Assembly (NCBI GenBank): GCA_022827225.1
Contig: JAJDTJ010000142.1
Coordinates: 1-37,828, forward strand
Length of the DNA stretch: 37,828 bases
Reading direction: 5' to 3'
Source of the DNA: Candidatus Poribacteria bacterium
GTDB lineage: Bacteria > Poribacteria > WGA-4E > WGA-3G
In this document: positions 15,768 through 24,327 of the stretch, one piece after another
Layout of the letters: every line of letters starts with the position of its first letter
How positions within the stretch are numbered: position 1 is the first letter of the stretch
Program-made: the position numbers and the translations under genes
The notes under the pieces: model-generated
What the model was told of the DNA's origin: nothing
Databases searched by the model: none
Seen by the model: the letters and a program-made list of their open reading frames with translations, nothing else

Positions 15768-16556
15768 ATGTACCCGACGATTGTCGATTTTGGTCCGGTG
15801 AGTATCAATAGCTTCGGACTGATGATGGCGACAGCATTTATTGCGTCTGGATTTGTCATACAACATGAGTTGAAACGGCGCGGATTCGTGCCAGATGTTT
15901 CAGGGATGTTGATCGGTGCTGCTGCTGTCGGCGGTTTCATCGGTGCGAAGATATATGCGGTCCTTTTAGACGGTCGGATCACGTTTATGGAACTCTTCTC
16001 AACCAGCGGATGGGTCTGGTACGGCGGTTTCATCGGCGGCTGTCTCGGCGTGATCTTCGTCATCGTCCGTTCACCGAACCCGACGCTCGCAACGATTGAT
16101 ATTGTCGGTCCGGTGGTACTCCTCGGATACGGGATCGGTCGGATCGGTTGTCTCTTAGCAGGCGATGGCGATTACGGGCCACCGTCGGACCTACCCTGGG
16201 CAATGGCGTTTCCAAACGGCACGGTCCCGACGGACGTTCCCGTACATCCGACCCCGATCTATGAGACGCTGATATCGTTCACATTTTTCGGTCTCCTCTG
16301 GTCGCAGCGTCTGAAGTGGGAATCGTTTCAAGGGGTATTGTTCGGCATGAGTCTAATTTTATTAGGTGTTGAGCGTTTTATAGCGGAGTTCTGGCGTATC
16401 ACACCGCGGGTATTCGGTTGGATGACAGCGGCGCAGATTTTTAGTATTGTAGCTTTTGTTGTCGGTATTGTTATCGTCCTCTGGGCACGTTCACGTCCAC
16501 CGGTCATGCCAGAAGTCGCGCCAATCGTTGAAGGCGGGACAGTGGCGGATATGTAA
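15768..16556 (+). CDS. lgt: Prolipoprotein diacylglyceryl transferase
   Basis: Lgt transfers diacylglycerol from phosphatidylglycerol to the lipobox cysteine of prolipoproteins in the inner membrane. I use the ATG at 15768 (TAGGAG about 10 bases upstream), giving 262 residues, the usual length. It begins with the family-typical MYPTIVDFGPVSINSFGLMM. The signature region is LGYGIGRIGCLLAGDGDYG, followed by the family-typical HPTPIYETLISF. At least six hydrophobic segments are visible, including GMLIGAAAVGGFIGAKIYAV, WYGGFIGGCLGVIFVIV and IFSIVAFVVGIVIVLWA. The signature differs from the proteobacterial form (GRLGNFIN) but fits divergent Lgt proteins. It converges with bioA 6 bases downstream. 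Confidence 0.9.
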   Translation: MYPTIVDFGPVSINSFGLMMATAFIASGFVIQHELKRRGFVPDVSGMLIGAAAVGGFIGAKIYAVLLDGRITFMELFSTSGWVWYGGFIGGCLGVIFVIVRSPNPTLATIDIVGPVVLLGYGIGRIGCLLAGDGDYGPPSDLPWAMAFPNGTVPTDVPVHPTPIYETLISFTFFGLLWSQRLKWESFQGVLFGMSLILLGVERFIAEFWRITPRVFGWMTAAQIFSIVAFVVGIVIVLWARSRPPVMPEVAPIVEGGTVADM

Positions 16557-16562
16557 CAACAC

Positions 16563-17942
16563 CTAATCTTCCCTATTTTTCGTGATGACCTCAATAGAAC
16601 TGTAGACAATATCCAGCAGCGAATCTAACTCCACAATGGATATTCCCAACGGTGGCATTAAAACGATGGTATTGACAAGCGGTCGGAGCATCGCACCACG
16701 GCTAAGTGCCGCTTTGCAAACTCGGATACCTACCTTCTCCTCAAACGGATACGGCGTATCAGTCTCTCGGTCCTTCATGAGTTCTACGCCAGCAGCAAGT
16801 CCGCACATTCGCACATCCCCAACGTGCGGCAGCGCATAGAAATCCTGAAGTCGATTTTTAAAGTGTTCAATTTTAAGCTGAAGTTCGGATAGGAGGTTCT
16901 CACGCTCGAAAATGGCGATATTTTCCAACGCTACCGCGCATGCTAAAGGGTTGCCTGTGAAGGTATGACCGTGGAAAAAGGTTTTGAGGTCTTTATAGTC
17001 GCCGAGGAAGGCGTTGTAGATGTTATCTGTGGTAAGTGTTGCAGCGAGCGGAAGATAACCCGCAGCGAGACCTTTTGCTGTGCATAAGATGTCAGGTGTA
17101 ACGTTCTCGTGTTCACATGCCCACATTTTACCGGTGCGTCCAAAGCCGGTCATCACCTCATCAACAATCAGAAGCACTTCCCACCGTTTCGCCAACGCGG
17201 AGAGTTCCTTCAGAAAGCCTCTCGGAGCCATCAGCATCCCACCAGCACCCTGAATAAGTGGCTCCAAAATGATACCAGCGATCCGCCCGGCATTTGCTGA
17301 GAGTGCAGCTTCTACGGCATTCAGCCAGCGGGTCTTCAACGCAGCACCACTACCATTCCGGGACGCATCTCTATCACGATCAGGACGATAGGTTTCAGGA
17401 GCAGACACACGCACACCTCTGAAAAGGAGGGAATCAAAGGTGTTGTGAAAACTGTTGATACCGCCGACACTCATTGCCCCTATCGTGTCCCCGTGATATG
17501 CATTATCAAAGTGGATAAACAGTTCCCGTTGCGATTCTCCGGTGTGTTGCCAGTACTGGTACGCCATTTTCAAGGCAATTTCGACAGCCGTCGAACCGTT
17601 ATCCGAGTAAAATACCTTGTTGAGTCCTACAGGTGTGATTTCTACCAGTTTTTGTGCCAGTTGAATCGCGGGGATATTGCTGTATCCGAGCAGTGTCGTA
17701 TGGGCGACTTTATCCAGCTGCGTTTTGAGTGCTGCATTTATTTCGGGATGATTGTGTCCGTGGACGTTTGTCCACATAGATGCCATACCGTCAATATACC
17801 GGTTCCCGGAAATATCTACAAGGTAACACCCCTCACCGCGTTCAATGACGACGACATCCTCTGTCATCCAATCTTGCATCTGCGTGAACGGATGCCAGAG
17901 ATAACGCTTGTCATAAGCGACAAGCGTCTCTTTATCCAACAT
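16563..17942 (-). CDS. bioA: Adenosylmethionine-8-amino-7-oxononanoate aminotransferase
   Basis: BioA is the PLP-dependent class III aminotransferase that makes 7,8-diaminopelargonate from KAPA using S-adenosylmethionine as amino donor in biotin synthesis (cytoplasm). Recognisable parts are the N-terminal YLWHPFTQMQDW (characteristic of BioA), SMWTNVHGHNHPEIN, the cofactor-phosphate loop SDNGSTAVEIALKMA, AYHGDTIGAMSVGG, LIVDEVMTGFGRTG (Asp contacting the PLP pyridine) and the Schiff-base lysine in LCTAKGLAAGYLPLAA. At 459 residues it is slightly long; an extra hydrophilic stretch (about RDRDASRNGSGAA) accounts for it. No other bio genes are adjacent. It lies 78 bases downstream of the ferredoxin-fusion gene on the same strand and may share its promoter. 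Confidence 0.95.
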   Translation of the reverse strand: MLDKETLVAYDKRYLWHPFTQMQDWMTEDVVVIERGEGCYLVDISGNRYIDGMASMWTNVHGHNHPEINAALKTQLDKVAHTTLLGYSNIPAIQLAQKLVEITPVGLNKVFYSDNGSTAVEIALKMAYQYWQHTGESQRELFIHFDNAYHGDTIGAMSVGGINSFHNTFDSLLFRGVRVSAPETYRPDRDRDASRNGSGAALKTRWLNAVEAALSANAGRIAGIILEPLIQGAGGMLMAPRGFLKELSALAKRWEVLLIVDEVMTGFGRTGKMWACEHENVTPDILCTAKGLAAGYLPLAATLTTDNIYNAFLGDYKDLKTFFHGHTFTGNPLACAVALENIAIFERENLLSELQLKIEHFKNRLQDFYALPHVGDVRMCGLAAGVELMKDRETDTPYPFEEKVGIRVCKAALSRGAMLRPLVNTIVLMPPLGISIVELDSLLDIVYSSIEVITKNRED

Positions 17943-18020
17943 AGTGCTTTCTCGTCCGTTTTATGCGGACAATGTTTAACGCTATTTACCAGACGTTCGC
18001 GCGCCAGAACCGTTGAAAAT

Positions 18021-19307
18021 CTATCCCTTAAGTTTCGCGTAATGGACAGGTGGCTCTAAACCGAGTTCAGCGTAAGTCCCTGTTTTCGGCACGATAATTT
18101 CGAGTACCCTGTTCCGATAATGCGTATGGAAATCCACCGGTTGCGCTTGAATTGGGAAAACGTTTGTAAAACCGTTTGGGAAGGAGCTGGCACGTCCAAC
18201 GACATTTTCAAACCGCGGGTCTTCCATCTGACCTGTCTTCGGGTTTATCGGAAGCTGCGTCTGAACCGTCACAGTGGTTTCCGATACGGGGGTAGTTTCT
18301 ATCGAATACGGAGAACTTAAGTGAACTTCATAGTCATAGTCTGGCAATCTATCAGGCAGGCTGTACTCTTCTTTCATTGAGGAATGCGGTACCCATCGTG
18401 GAAACTCAATTTCGATGCGATAGTAGTCCGCCATTTCTGAGACCTGATTAATCATTCCGTACCGTCGGTATCGTTCCTTTATATCATCGGTATAAATAGC
18501 GCCATCCACAGCGACCGCTCCGGGGACTGTTGTCCGTTGTGCTGCCGACTCCGCAACCAATGCGGAACGTGCACCGATGAGAAGCGGGGTCGCAACGAGT
18601 GACATCAGCCAACCGTAGAACGACGCGCCGTACCGCGGTTGATCCGCTGTTGAACCGAACTCGTCCTTAAAACGGTAAATCCCTTCAGTGACCGCAATGA
18701 CGATACCCAGGAAGATCATCAAGTTGCCTCTACTTGAGAAAAGGTCGGCTTCTTGCCCTCCGAACCCAATAAAGAAAAGGATCAGCGGATAGAGTGTCAG
18801 GTTAACGAGGCTGTTAATACCTGTAGATACGGCAGAACTAAAGACACGCGCGTTTCCTGCCATCTCCTCAAGCTGTATTTTGAACTTTGCTGAGAACGCG
18901 CCGAGAATGGGTTGACCGAGCATCGCTAACACATTGAACGGGGCACGGAGTCTCGTATCCGGTACCTCTGGCAGCTGGACAAATTCTTCTGGGATGCCCT
19001 GTGTTTTACCTTGTTTTGGTTTGCCGGTCTCATCAACATCGTCATCCGAAGTTTCTGGTTTAACGAAAGTCTCGAAGAATTTACGGTTGATTTCAATATA
19101 TTCTGTCCACTCGGCGCGGACATCGCTTTCCATAGCGATCGCGTCCACTGGACACACAGGTTCACACGCGGCACAGTCAATACACACGTCGGGGTCAATA
19201 TAAAGCTGCTTTTCGCCTTCGCTGGTGTGTATACAGTCTACGGGACAGACAACAACGCATGCAGTGTCCATGACATCAACACACGGTTCACAAATTATGT
19301 AAGCCAT
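18021..19307 (-). CDS. Seven-iron-type ferredoxin fused to membrane and Hsp20-like regions
   Basis: The 428-residue protein starts with a complete FdxA-like ferredoxin domain (residues 1-65). Cys9, Cys17 and Cys52 are spaced as ligands of a [3Fe-4S] cluster and Cys21, Cys42, Cys45 and Cys48 as ligands of a [4Fe-4S] cluster; Cys6 and Cys25 are extra. A charged linker (about 75-110) leads to a region with several hydrophobic segments (NLTLYPLILFFIGFG, LMIFLGIVIAVTEGIY, WLMSLVATPLLIGA, about 165-260). The C-terminal third (YYRIEIEFPRWVP ... RVLEIIVPK) resembles an alpha-crystallin/Hsp20-type beta-sandwich, though I am unsure of that. The start is fixed by GGAGGG about 5 bases upstream. Normal FdxA ends near residue 110, so this is an unusual fusion. 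It would tether a ferredoxin to the membrane; electron partners are unknown. Confidence 0.8.
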   Translation of the reverse strand: MAYIICEPCVDVMDTACVVVCPVDCIHTSEGEKQLYIDPDVCIDCAACEPVCPVDAIAMESDVRAEWTEYIEINRKFFETFVKPETSDDDVDETGKPKQGKTQGIPEEFVQLPEVPDTRLRAPFNVLAMLGQPILGAFSAKFKIQLEEMAGNARVFSSAVSTGINSLVNLTLYPLILFFIGFGGQEADLFSSRGNLMIFLGIVIAVTEGIYRFKDEFGSTADQPRYGASFYGWLMSLVATPLLIGARSALVAESAAQRTTVPGAVAVDGAIYTDDIKERYRRYGMINQVSEMADYYRIEIEFPRWVPHSSMKEEYSLPDRLPDYDYEVHLSSPYSIETTPVSETTVTVQTQLPINPKTGQMEDPRFENVVGRASSFPNGFTNVFPIQAQPVDFHTHYRNRVLEIIVPKTGTYAELGLEPPVHYAKLKG

Positions 19308-19341
19308 CTTTCCCTCCTTTTTGTTGACATCTAACTATTTA

Positions 19342-19370
19342 AGTATACCACAATTGGACACCAATAGCAA
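19342..19370 (-). promoter_or_regulatory. Promoter of the ferredoxin-fusion gene
   Basis: On the minus strand, TTGCTA (19370-19365) and TATACT (19347-19342) are separated by 17 bases, and TGG just upstream of the -10 forms an extended -10 element. The start would be near 19335, about 28 bases before the coding start. Confidence 0.6.
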
Positions 19371-19411
19371 GGAAATATTCTCAATTGACTTGCCTTATTT
19401 CCACCAATCTG

Positions 19412-19434
19412 CTAAACTATTTTAACCAGTTTAG
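19412..19434. repeat. Short inverted repeat
   Basis: CTAAACT (19412-19418) and AGTTTAG (19428-19434) form a 7-bp inverted repeat in the divergent intergenic region. It could be an operator for the coiled-coil/truD transcript, but nothing else supports that. Confidence 0.3.
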
Positions 19435-19526
19435 GATGGCACTGCAATGAACGGAATCCATTCTCTATTTCTGCCACCCTCCGACCCATTGCAGGGGGAT
19501 AAACCAAACTGGCATTGGAACACTTC

Positions 19527-19928
19527 ATGAAAACAATACTCACACTCTCGATACTTTTTTCTTTTATCGCTTTACCAGCTCTCGGTGAGTTGACTACTCA
19601 AGACTTAGAAAAGATACGGCAGATCGTCAAAGAGTCAGAAACCATCGTCAAAGAGTCAGAAACCGCTATAAGGTCAGATATTGACGCTATAAGGTCAGAT
19701 ATTGATAAAATTGATTCAAAAATTGACACTATTGATACGCGCCTTCGGACAGTAGAAACAGGTGTTGCAGAATTACGAGGACGCAGCATCGCTATTGCCG
19801 GAATAAAAGACTGGGGAGTCGCCTTCTGTGCCCTTGGTGCTTTGATTGTATCAATCATAGCGTTGCGGAGGGCACAACCGAAAACGCCACAGACCGCACA
19901 AGATACCCCAAAAGCAGTTTCTCAATAA
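19527..19928 (+). CDS. Small exported coiled-coil protein with one transmembrane segment
   Basis: I start at the ATG at 19527, giving 133 residues; the ribosome-binding site is weak. A signal peptide (MKTILTLSILFSFIALPALG) precedes a coiled-coil region (about residues 25-85) built from heptad-like units, KESETIV repeated twice, then IRSDIDA/IRSDIDK, then KIDTIDTRLRTVETGVAELR. A hydrophobic helix (WGVAFCALGALIVSIIAL) and a short Lys/Thr/Gln-rich tail follow. The coiled coil reflects recent tandem duplications in the DNA (see 19623-19706). The layout is like a small membrane-anchored periplasmic spacer. Function is unknown. It ends 10 bases before truD, so the two are probably co-transcribed. 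Confidence 0.75.
   Translation: MKTILTLSILFSFIALPALGELTTQDLEKIRQIVKESETIVKESETAIRSDIDAIRSDIDKIDSKIDTIDTRLRTVETGVAELRGRSIAIAGIKDWGVAFCALGALIVSIIALRRAQPKTPQTAQDTPKAVSQ
19623..19706 (+). repeat. Two adjacent 21-bp tandem duplications inside a gene
   Basis: A 21-base unit (ATCGTCAAAGAGTCAGAAAC plus C) occurs at 19623-19643 and again, identical, at 19644-19664. A different 21-base unit (beginning GCTATAAGGTCAGATATTGA) occurs at 19665-19685 and 19686-19706 with one difference. Each unit encodes seven residues, so the duplications add exact heptads to the coiled coil without breaking the frame. Confidence 0.9.
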
Positions 19929-19938
19929 GAAAAGTTAG

Positions 19939-21000
19939 ATGTTTAAAGAACCGGAAGACTTTATCGTTGAAGAACTACCGCTCTATGACCCCTCTCGAAC
20001 AGGGACACACACCTATTTCGCGATTCGGAAACGGAATCTCAGCACTATTGAGGCGATCAACCGAATCGCACGGGAACTTCAGGTACATACGCGGGATATT
20101 GGCTACGCTGGCTTAAAGGATAAGAACGCCGTCACGACACAGGTGTTATCGGTCGAAAGCGTAACGCCGGAACGGGTGTTGAGAATCGAACAACCCGCTA
20201 TTGAGGTTTTGTGGGCAGAACGGCACACACATAAATTGCGCGTCGGTCATCTTCGCGGTAACCGTTTCAAACTCACTTTACGCGATCCATCTCACGAGAC
20301 ACTGACGCAAATCAAAACGGTCATGGATCGGTTGGTAACAGAAGGTGTTCCGAATCGGTTTGGCGTACAACGGTTTGGAAATAAAAATGATTCGCATCTC
20401 ATCGGCAAGGCACTGGTGAAATCGGATTGGGAAGCGGTGAAGTCCTATATCCTCGCAAACGATGGCGTTCCAGAGCAGAAATTCGAGCGGAAGCCCGTTG
20501 AAACGGTGGTAAACGCCATTCCACACAGGTTGCGCCGGTTGTATCTGTCGGCGTATCAAGCACACCTCTTTAACCGCGTTCTTGAGGCGAGGATGCCACA
20601 TTTAGGCACACTCCTTGAGGGAGATATTGCCGTGAAACATAGTAATGGCGCACCTTTCCTCGTCGAGCAGACGACTATCGAACAGCCCCGCGCTGACGTA
20701 TTTGAGATTAGTCCATCGGGTCCCATCTTCGGCTACAAGATGCGGATGCCAAGTGGCGATGTCCGTGACTTGGAAATATCGGTGCTTGCAGATGAAGGTG
20801 TTCGTCTTGAAGAGTTTCGGAAGGTGGCTGGCATTCGATTGTCGGGAACGCGTAGACCGCTACGGATGCCGATCCAATTGCATGAGGTGTCAACTGTCGG
20901 TAATAATTTTGGCGTACGTCTCGGTTTTACGCTCCCCGCGGGCGGCTATGCAACTGTAGTTTTAGAGGAACTTTTGGCAGATATCCAGACTTCTGAATGA
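19939..21000 (+). CDS. truD: tRNA pseudouridine(13) synthase
   Basis: TruD converts U13 of certain tRNAs to pseudouridine (cytoplasm). The 353-residue protein shows the family start (KEPEDFIVEELPLY), the catalytic block GYAGLKDKNAVTTQ with Asp61 as the nucleophile, GNRFKLTLRD, and the second conserved block VPNRFGVQRFG. The TRUD insertion domain is present between about residues 150 and 300 (SAYQAHLFNRVLEARMP). A TAG stop lies directly before the ATG in the same frame, so this start is certain. The N-terminus is therefore about 20 residues shorter than in E. coli TruD. It follows the coiled-coil gene by 10 bases. The protein ends in TGA. Confidence 0.95.
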   Translation: MFKEPEDFIVEELPLYDPSRTGTHTYFAIRKRNLSTIEAINRIARELQVHTRDIGYAGLKDKNAVTTQVLSVESVTPERVLRIEQPAIEVLWAERHTHKLRVGHLRGNRFKLTLRDPSHETLTQIKTVMDRLVTEGVPNRFGVQRFGNKNDSHLIGKALVKSDWEAVKSYILANDGVPEQKFERKPVETVVNAIPHRLRRLYLSAYQAHLFNRVLEARMPHLGTLLEGDIAVKHSNGAPFLVEQTTIEQPRADVFEISPSGPIFGYKMRMPSGDVRDLEISVLADEGVRLEEFRKVAGIRLSGTRRPLRMPIQLHEVSTVGNNFGVRLGFTLPAGGYATVVLEELLADIQTSE

Positions 21001-21002
21001 TG

Positions 21003-22625
21003 CTAATCTTCTTGCACTACCTGCTTAGTTTTTCGATATCTGTAAAATGTCCATACACCAGAGACAAGCAGAACGGCTAACAGTACAATCAGACCAATAT
21101 TAAGAAGATAGCGACCCCGATTAAGTTTCCATAACCGTTGACCTGCCAATTTAGCGGCGGGTGTCCCCTTCTGTGCTTTCGTTTTCACCTCTTGCCAATA
21201 TTTTTCGGCGAGGTCCAATTGATTGAGTTGTTCGGCGAGTTTCGCGGTAACGACGAGATAGGTAACATCCTGAACGTCTTGTCTTTCTAACGCATCAGCA
21301 AACGAGCTAAGGAGCAAAACCGTCAGGTCCGTGGACATCTGTGGGAAATCTGTCGTTTCCTCAACCCCATTCTGAAAAGCAGTGACTGCCCCTTGATGGT
21401 TGTCTCGGTCAAACTCAATTTGGGATACCTCAAACCAATTTTTATTGATAAGTTGCAGCGATTGTGATATATCGGTGTAGCCGTCAAATGTGAAAGTTGC
21501 CGAACCGTAATTCAGACTCCCCTGTTTTGCATAGAGTGTATAGGTTTCACCGATCGTTAATAAATCGGGTGGACTCCACTCATCAAAACGAAAAATTCCG
21601 TCTGGTGCGACAGTTCGGCGATGTGTCGTGCCATCAATCCAAACGATAGCACCAGCAGGGGACGCATTATCTACGCCTTTAACAGTGCCGTGGATAGCGA
21701 TGGGTTTAAGCACCCAACCGATGTGGACGGACTCTCCGAGCACTAACGCTAATTCAGCAGGTTTGGCGGGTGGCGTGACGTACCCTGCTTTTTTTACAGA
21801 TACTTTAGAGGTGCCTTGTTGCAAGTTCTCCGTAATGAGTGTCGGTGTCGTTCCAATTTCTACATCGTTAATAGAGACCTGTGCGCCCTCGGGAAGTGTC
21901 GTAACTTTAAGCGCGGGGCTCAGTTTGAGGAGTGCTGCTTCAACGTTACCTGTTGGTGCGAGGATCCCGTCCAGAAGTTCCGGTGCTGCCCGCAGCGGAT
22001 CGTAAACTTCAGAGATACTCAGCTGCCGGTTGTCGTCTAAATCCGTTGTATCCATGGCGAGTGCATCGTTAAGTTTCTTAAGCAATGTTGTCCGTTCCGC
22101 CTTTGATACCGATTGAATTACATTTAGCGCAGCAGTGCCGAGTATCTCGCGGTTGCCGAAGTAAGCGTTTAAGTTTGTATCCTCTGTGTAAGCATCGATG
22201 ATAACAACCGTGTGTGCTATTCCGGTCTCTCTGAGCCACCGGTTGAGTGTCGAATCTTCGATGATGTCTCCGTCGCCTTGCGGCAACAGATGCATTGCGG
22301 CGGTCCCTCTCGGTTTCGTAACCATACCGTGGTATAAAAGGATCAATGTATCTTGTGCCGCCACCTGCCTTCCGATTTCTTGGAGTTGTGCGTGGATCTC
22401 TGTATTTGTAGCGTTTTCGCCTTCCACACGGTAAATTTGTGCACTTGGCACCTGTCCTCGTGTCGTCAGGAGTTCGGCAAGCGAATTAAGTTCGTTGCGT
22501 GCCTGCCTATCCAACGTCGCGTCAACAAGCAGCCAGTATGTCCCGGAATCTACCGGGAACGCTGGTGTGGATACAAAAACAACAAAGAGAATAAAAGTAG
22601 ATATGAAAACGCGATCTTTTGGCAT
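21003..22625 (-). CDS. Caspase-fold-like protein without catalytic Cys, with PEGA domain and C-terminal membrane anchor
   Basis: I use the ATG at 22625 (540 residues); the longer frame from a TTG at 22706 would hide the signal peptide (VFISTFILFVVFVSTPAFPV). Residues about 28-230 resemble a peptidase C14/C13 (caspase-like) fold: YWLLVDATLD, DTLILLYHGMV with the catalytic-position His99, and HTVVIIDAYTED, where the family has DACYSG; the cysteine is replaced by Tyr146. A PEGA domain follows (about 243-290, VTTLPEGAQVSINDVEIGTT), then a carboxypeptidase-regulatory-like beta domain (IHGTVKGVDNASPAGAIVWI), a helical TPR-like region and a single transmembrane helix (LLNIGLIVLLAVLLVSGVWT) with a short basic tail. 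It is probably an extracytoplasmic pseudoprotease or scaffold. It converges with truD two bases away. Confidence 0.75.
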   Translation of the reverse strand: MPKDRVFISTFILFVVFVSTPAFPVDSGTYWLLVDATLDRQARNELNSLAELLTTRGQVPSAQIYRVEGENATNTEIHAQLQEIGRQVAAQDTLILLYHGMVTKPRGTAAMHLLPQGDGDIIEDSTLNRWLRETGIAHTVVIIDAYTEDTNLNAYFGNREILGTAALNVIQSVSKAERTTLLKKLNDALAMDTTDLDDNRQLSISEVYDPLRAAPELLDGILAPTGNVEAALLKLSPALKVTTLPEGAQVSINDVEIGTTPTLITENLQQGTSKVSVKKAGYVTPPAKPAELALVLGESVHIGWVLKPIAIHGTVKGVDNASPAGAIVWIDGTTHRRTVAPDGIFRFDEWSPPDLLTIGETYTLYAKQGSLNYGSATFTFDGYTDISQSLQLINKNWFEVSQIEFDRDNHQGAVTAFQNGVEETTDFPQMSTDLTVLLLSSFADALERQDVQDVTYLVVTAKLAEQLNQLDLAEKYWQEVKTKAQKGTPAAKLAGQRLWKLNRGRYLLNIGLIVLLAVLLVSGVWTFYRYRKTKQVVQED

Positions 22626-22900
22626 AATTCTATCCCTGAATTGTGGTTTCAAGGTGCTTTGGCGATTACGGTTGTGTAAGCGTCCGTCGCCATAAATCAA
22701 GAACAATGGATTTTTGATGGCTGACTACCGATGGCTTTCTACTATAATAGTTTAGCAGCAATCCGAAATGATTGCAATAAAAAGAACCTCTTGCGGGGTC
22801 AAAATGTCTAAACTTTTATAGAAGTATTGCGTCAAAGTATACAGGTAGGTCTTTTGACTATTGCTTTAAAAAATCCATCGGAATGGACAAGGAGAGGTTA

Positions 22901-24325
22901 ATGATTCACGGGAAATTTAAGTCTACTGTTTTATCTAAATTCACAACTTCCCCAAGAGCGCCCCAAAGAGCGCCCCAAGGAGCGTGGCGTGCAAACGTCC
23001 AAAACGCGCTTCTACTACTTACGCTTATCCTTCAATTTGCTGTGGTTCTTAGTGCCGGCGCACAAGCACCTGCTAACGAAGTTGACTTATCCCAACCGTT
23101 GACGCTTGAACAGTGTATCCAGATAGGTTTGGAAAAATCAACCAGCATGCGGAACGCGCGCCTGAATCTTGCGATGCAGGAACTTCGAGTGAAAAACGCG
23201 CGTGCTGGGTATTTCCCACAAATTTTTTCATCCGGCAGCTACGATTTTTCTGACCGCCTTGACTTCGGTTTTGAACCTGAAAACTACAATTTAGGACTCC
23301 GTGGGGTGTATACACTTTGGGATAACGGGCAGCGAGAAGGCAGTTTCGCCCAAGCAAAAGAGAGCCTGACGGCTACTGTTAGCCGCAATGAAAGGACTAA
23401 ACAAGACATAATCCTTGACATTACGGTGGCTTACTACGATGTCCTGAAGAGGCAGGAGCTCGTCAAGGTCGGTGAACAAATCCTCGCAAGATCGCAAGAG
23501 AACACACAACGAACGAGGGATTTCGAGGAAGCTGGCACACTTATTCCAGCAGATATCGCTACCGCTGAAGTCCGAGAAGCAAATGACGAGTTATCACTCA
23601 TTAACAATGTAAACTCACTGCAAATTGCGCAGGCGACACTCCCTCGACTCCTCGGATTAGACCCCGGTCTGTTGCTTACGGTTTCTGTTGATGAGTCCTA
23701 TCAATTATACCAAGACCGAGGAACTATTGAGCGGATAGAAATGCCAGTTGAAGAAGCCATTCAGATCGCTCTTAACAGCCGTCCAGAGTTCCAAGAGCGG
23801 CAAGCACAGATCAGATCACAAGAGTGGAGCCTAACCTTGGCACGGTTACAGCGCTGGCCCCGTTTAAACGCAGATGTTGACTACAACGTCAACCTTGATG
23901 ACTACCTCCGTGAGCGTCAGAATTTCTCCGACTTCCGCTCTTGGAGTGCCGGTGTATCCCTGAATTTCACGCTCTTTGATGGTGGCGTTTTGGGCAATCG
24001 TGTTAAAGAGATACGGATGCAGTTAGAACAATCGCGTGAAAATGTCAGTGATTTAGAACGAAGCGTTGCCCTTAGTGTACGGCAAGCCTACCTGACGCTT
24101 GAACGTAGCGAACTCGTCGTTGACATCTCCAAACAGCAGGTTCTCAACGCGAAACTCAGCTTGGATGTCATTCAAGGACGTTTTGATGTAGGAAAGGCTA
24201 TTCTGCTTGAATTGCTTGATGCCCAAACGAGTTACGCACAAGCGTTGACAAATGAGGTCAACGCGTTCTACGACTACAAAATCGCGCAAATCCGTCTACA
24301 AGACGCAATGGGAGTTCTACAGTAG
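22901..24325 (+). CDS. TolC-family outer-membrane efflux protein
   Basis: The 474-residue protein starts at the ATG at 22901 (AAGGAG about 6 bases upstream; an ATG at 22883 is less well supported). A basic, proline-containing N-terminus with a small tandem repeat (RAPQRAPQGAW) leads to a signal-type hydrophobic stretch (ALLLLTLILQFAVVLSAGA). The two-fold repeated TolC/OEP structure follows: LTLEQCIQIGLEKSTSMRNA, then RTKQDIILDITVAYYDVLKR, and in the second half VEEAIQIALNSRPEFQERQA and SVALSVRQAYLTLERSELVV. Such proteins form the trimeric channel-tunnel of tripartite exporters. It is the first gene of an operon with an HlyD-type adaptor and an ABC ATPase. The substrate is unknown. Confidence 0.92.
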   Translation: MIHGKFKSTVLSKFTTSPRAPQRAPQGAWRANVQNALLLLTLILQFAVVLSAGAQAPANEVDLSQPLTLEQCIQIGLEKSTSMRNARLNLAMQELRVKNARAGYFPQIFSSGSYDFSDRLDFGFEPENYNLGLRGVYTLWDNGQREGSFAQAKESLTATVSRNERTKQDIILDITVAYYDVLKRQELVKVGEQILARSQENTQRTRDFEEAGTLIPADIATAEVREANDELSLINNVNSLQIAQATLPRLLGLDPGLLLTVSVDESYQLYQDRGTIERIEMPVEEAIQIALNSRPEFQERQAQIRSQEWSLTLARLQRWPRLNADVDYNVNLDDYLRERQNFSDFRSWSAGVSLNFTLFDGGVLGNRVKEIRMQLEQSRENVSDLERSVALSVRQAYLTLERSELVVDISKQQVLNAKLSLDVIQGRFDVGKAILLELLDAQTSYAQALTNEVNAFYDYKIAQIRLQDAMGVLQ

Positions 24326-24327
24326 CC

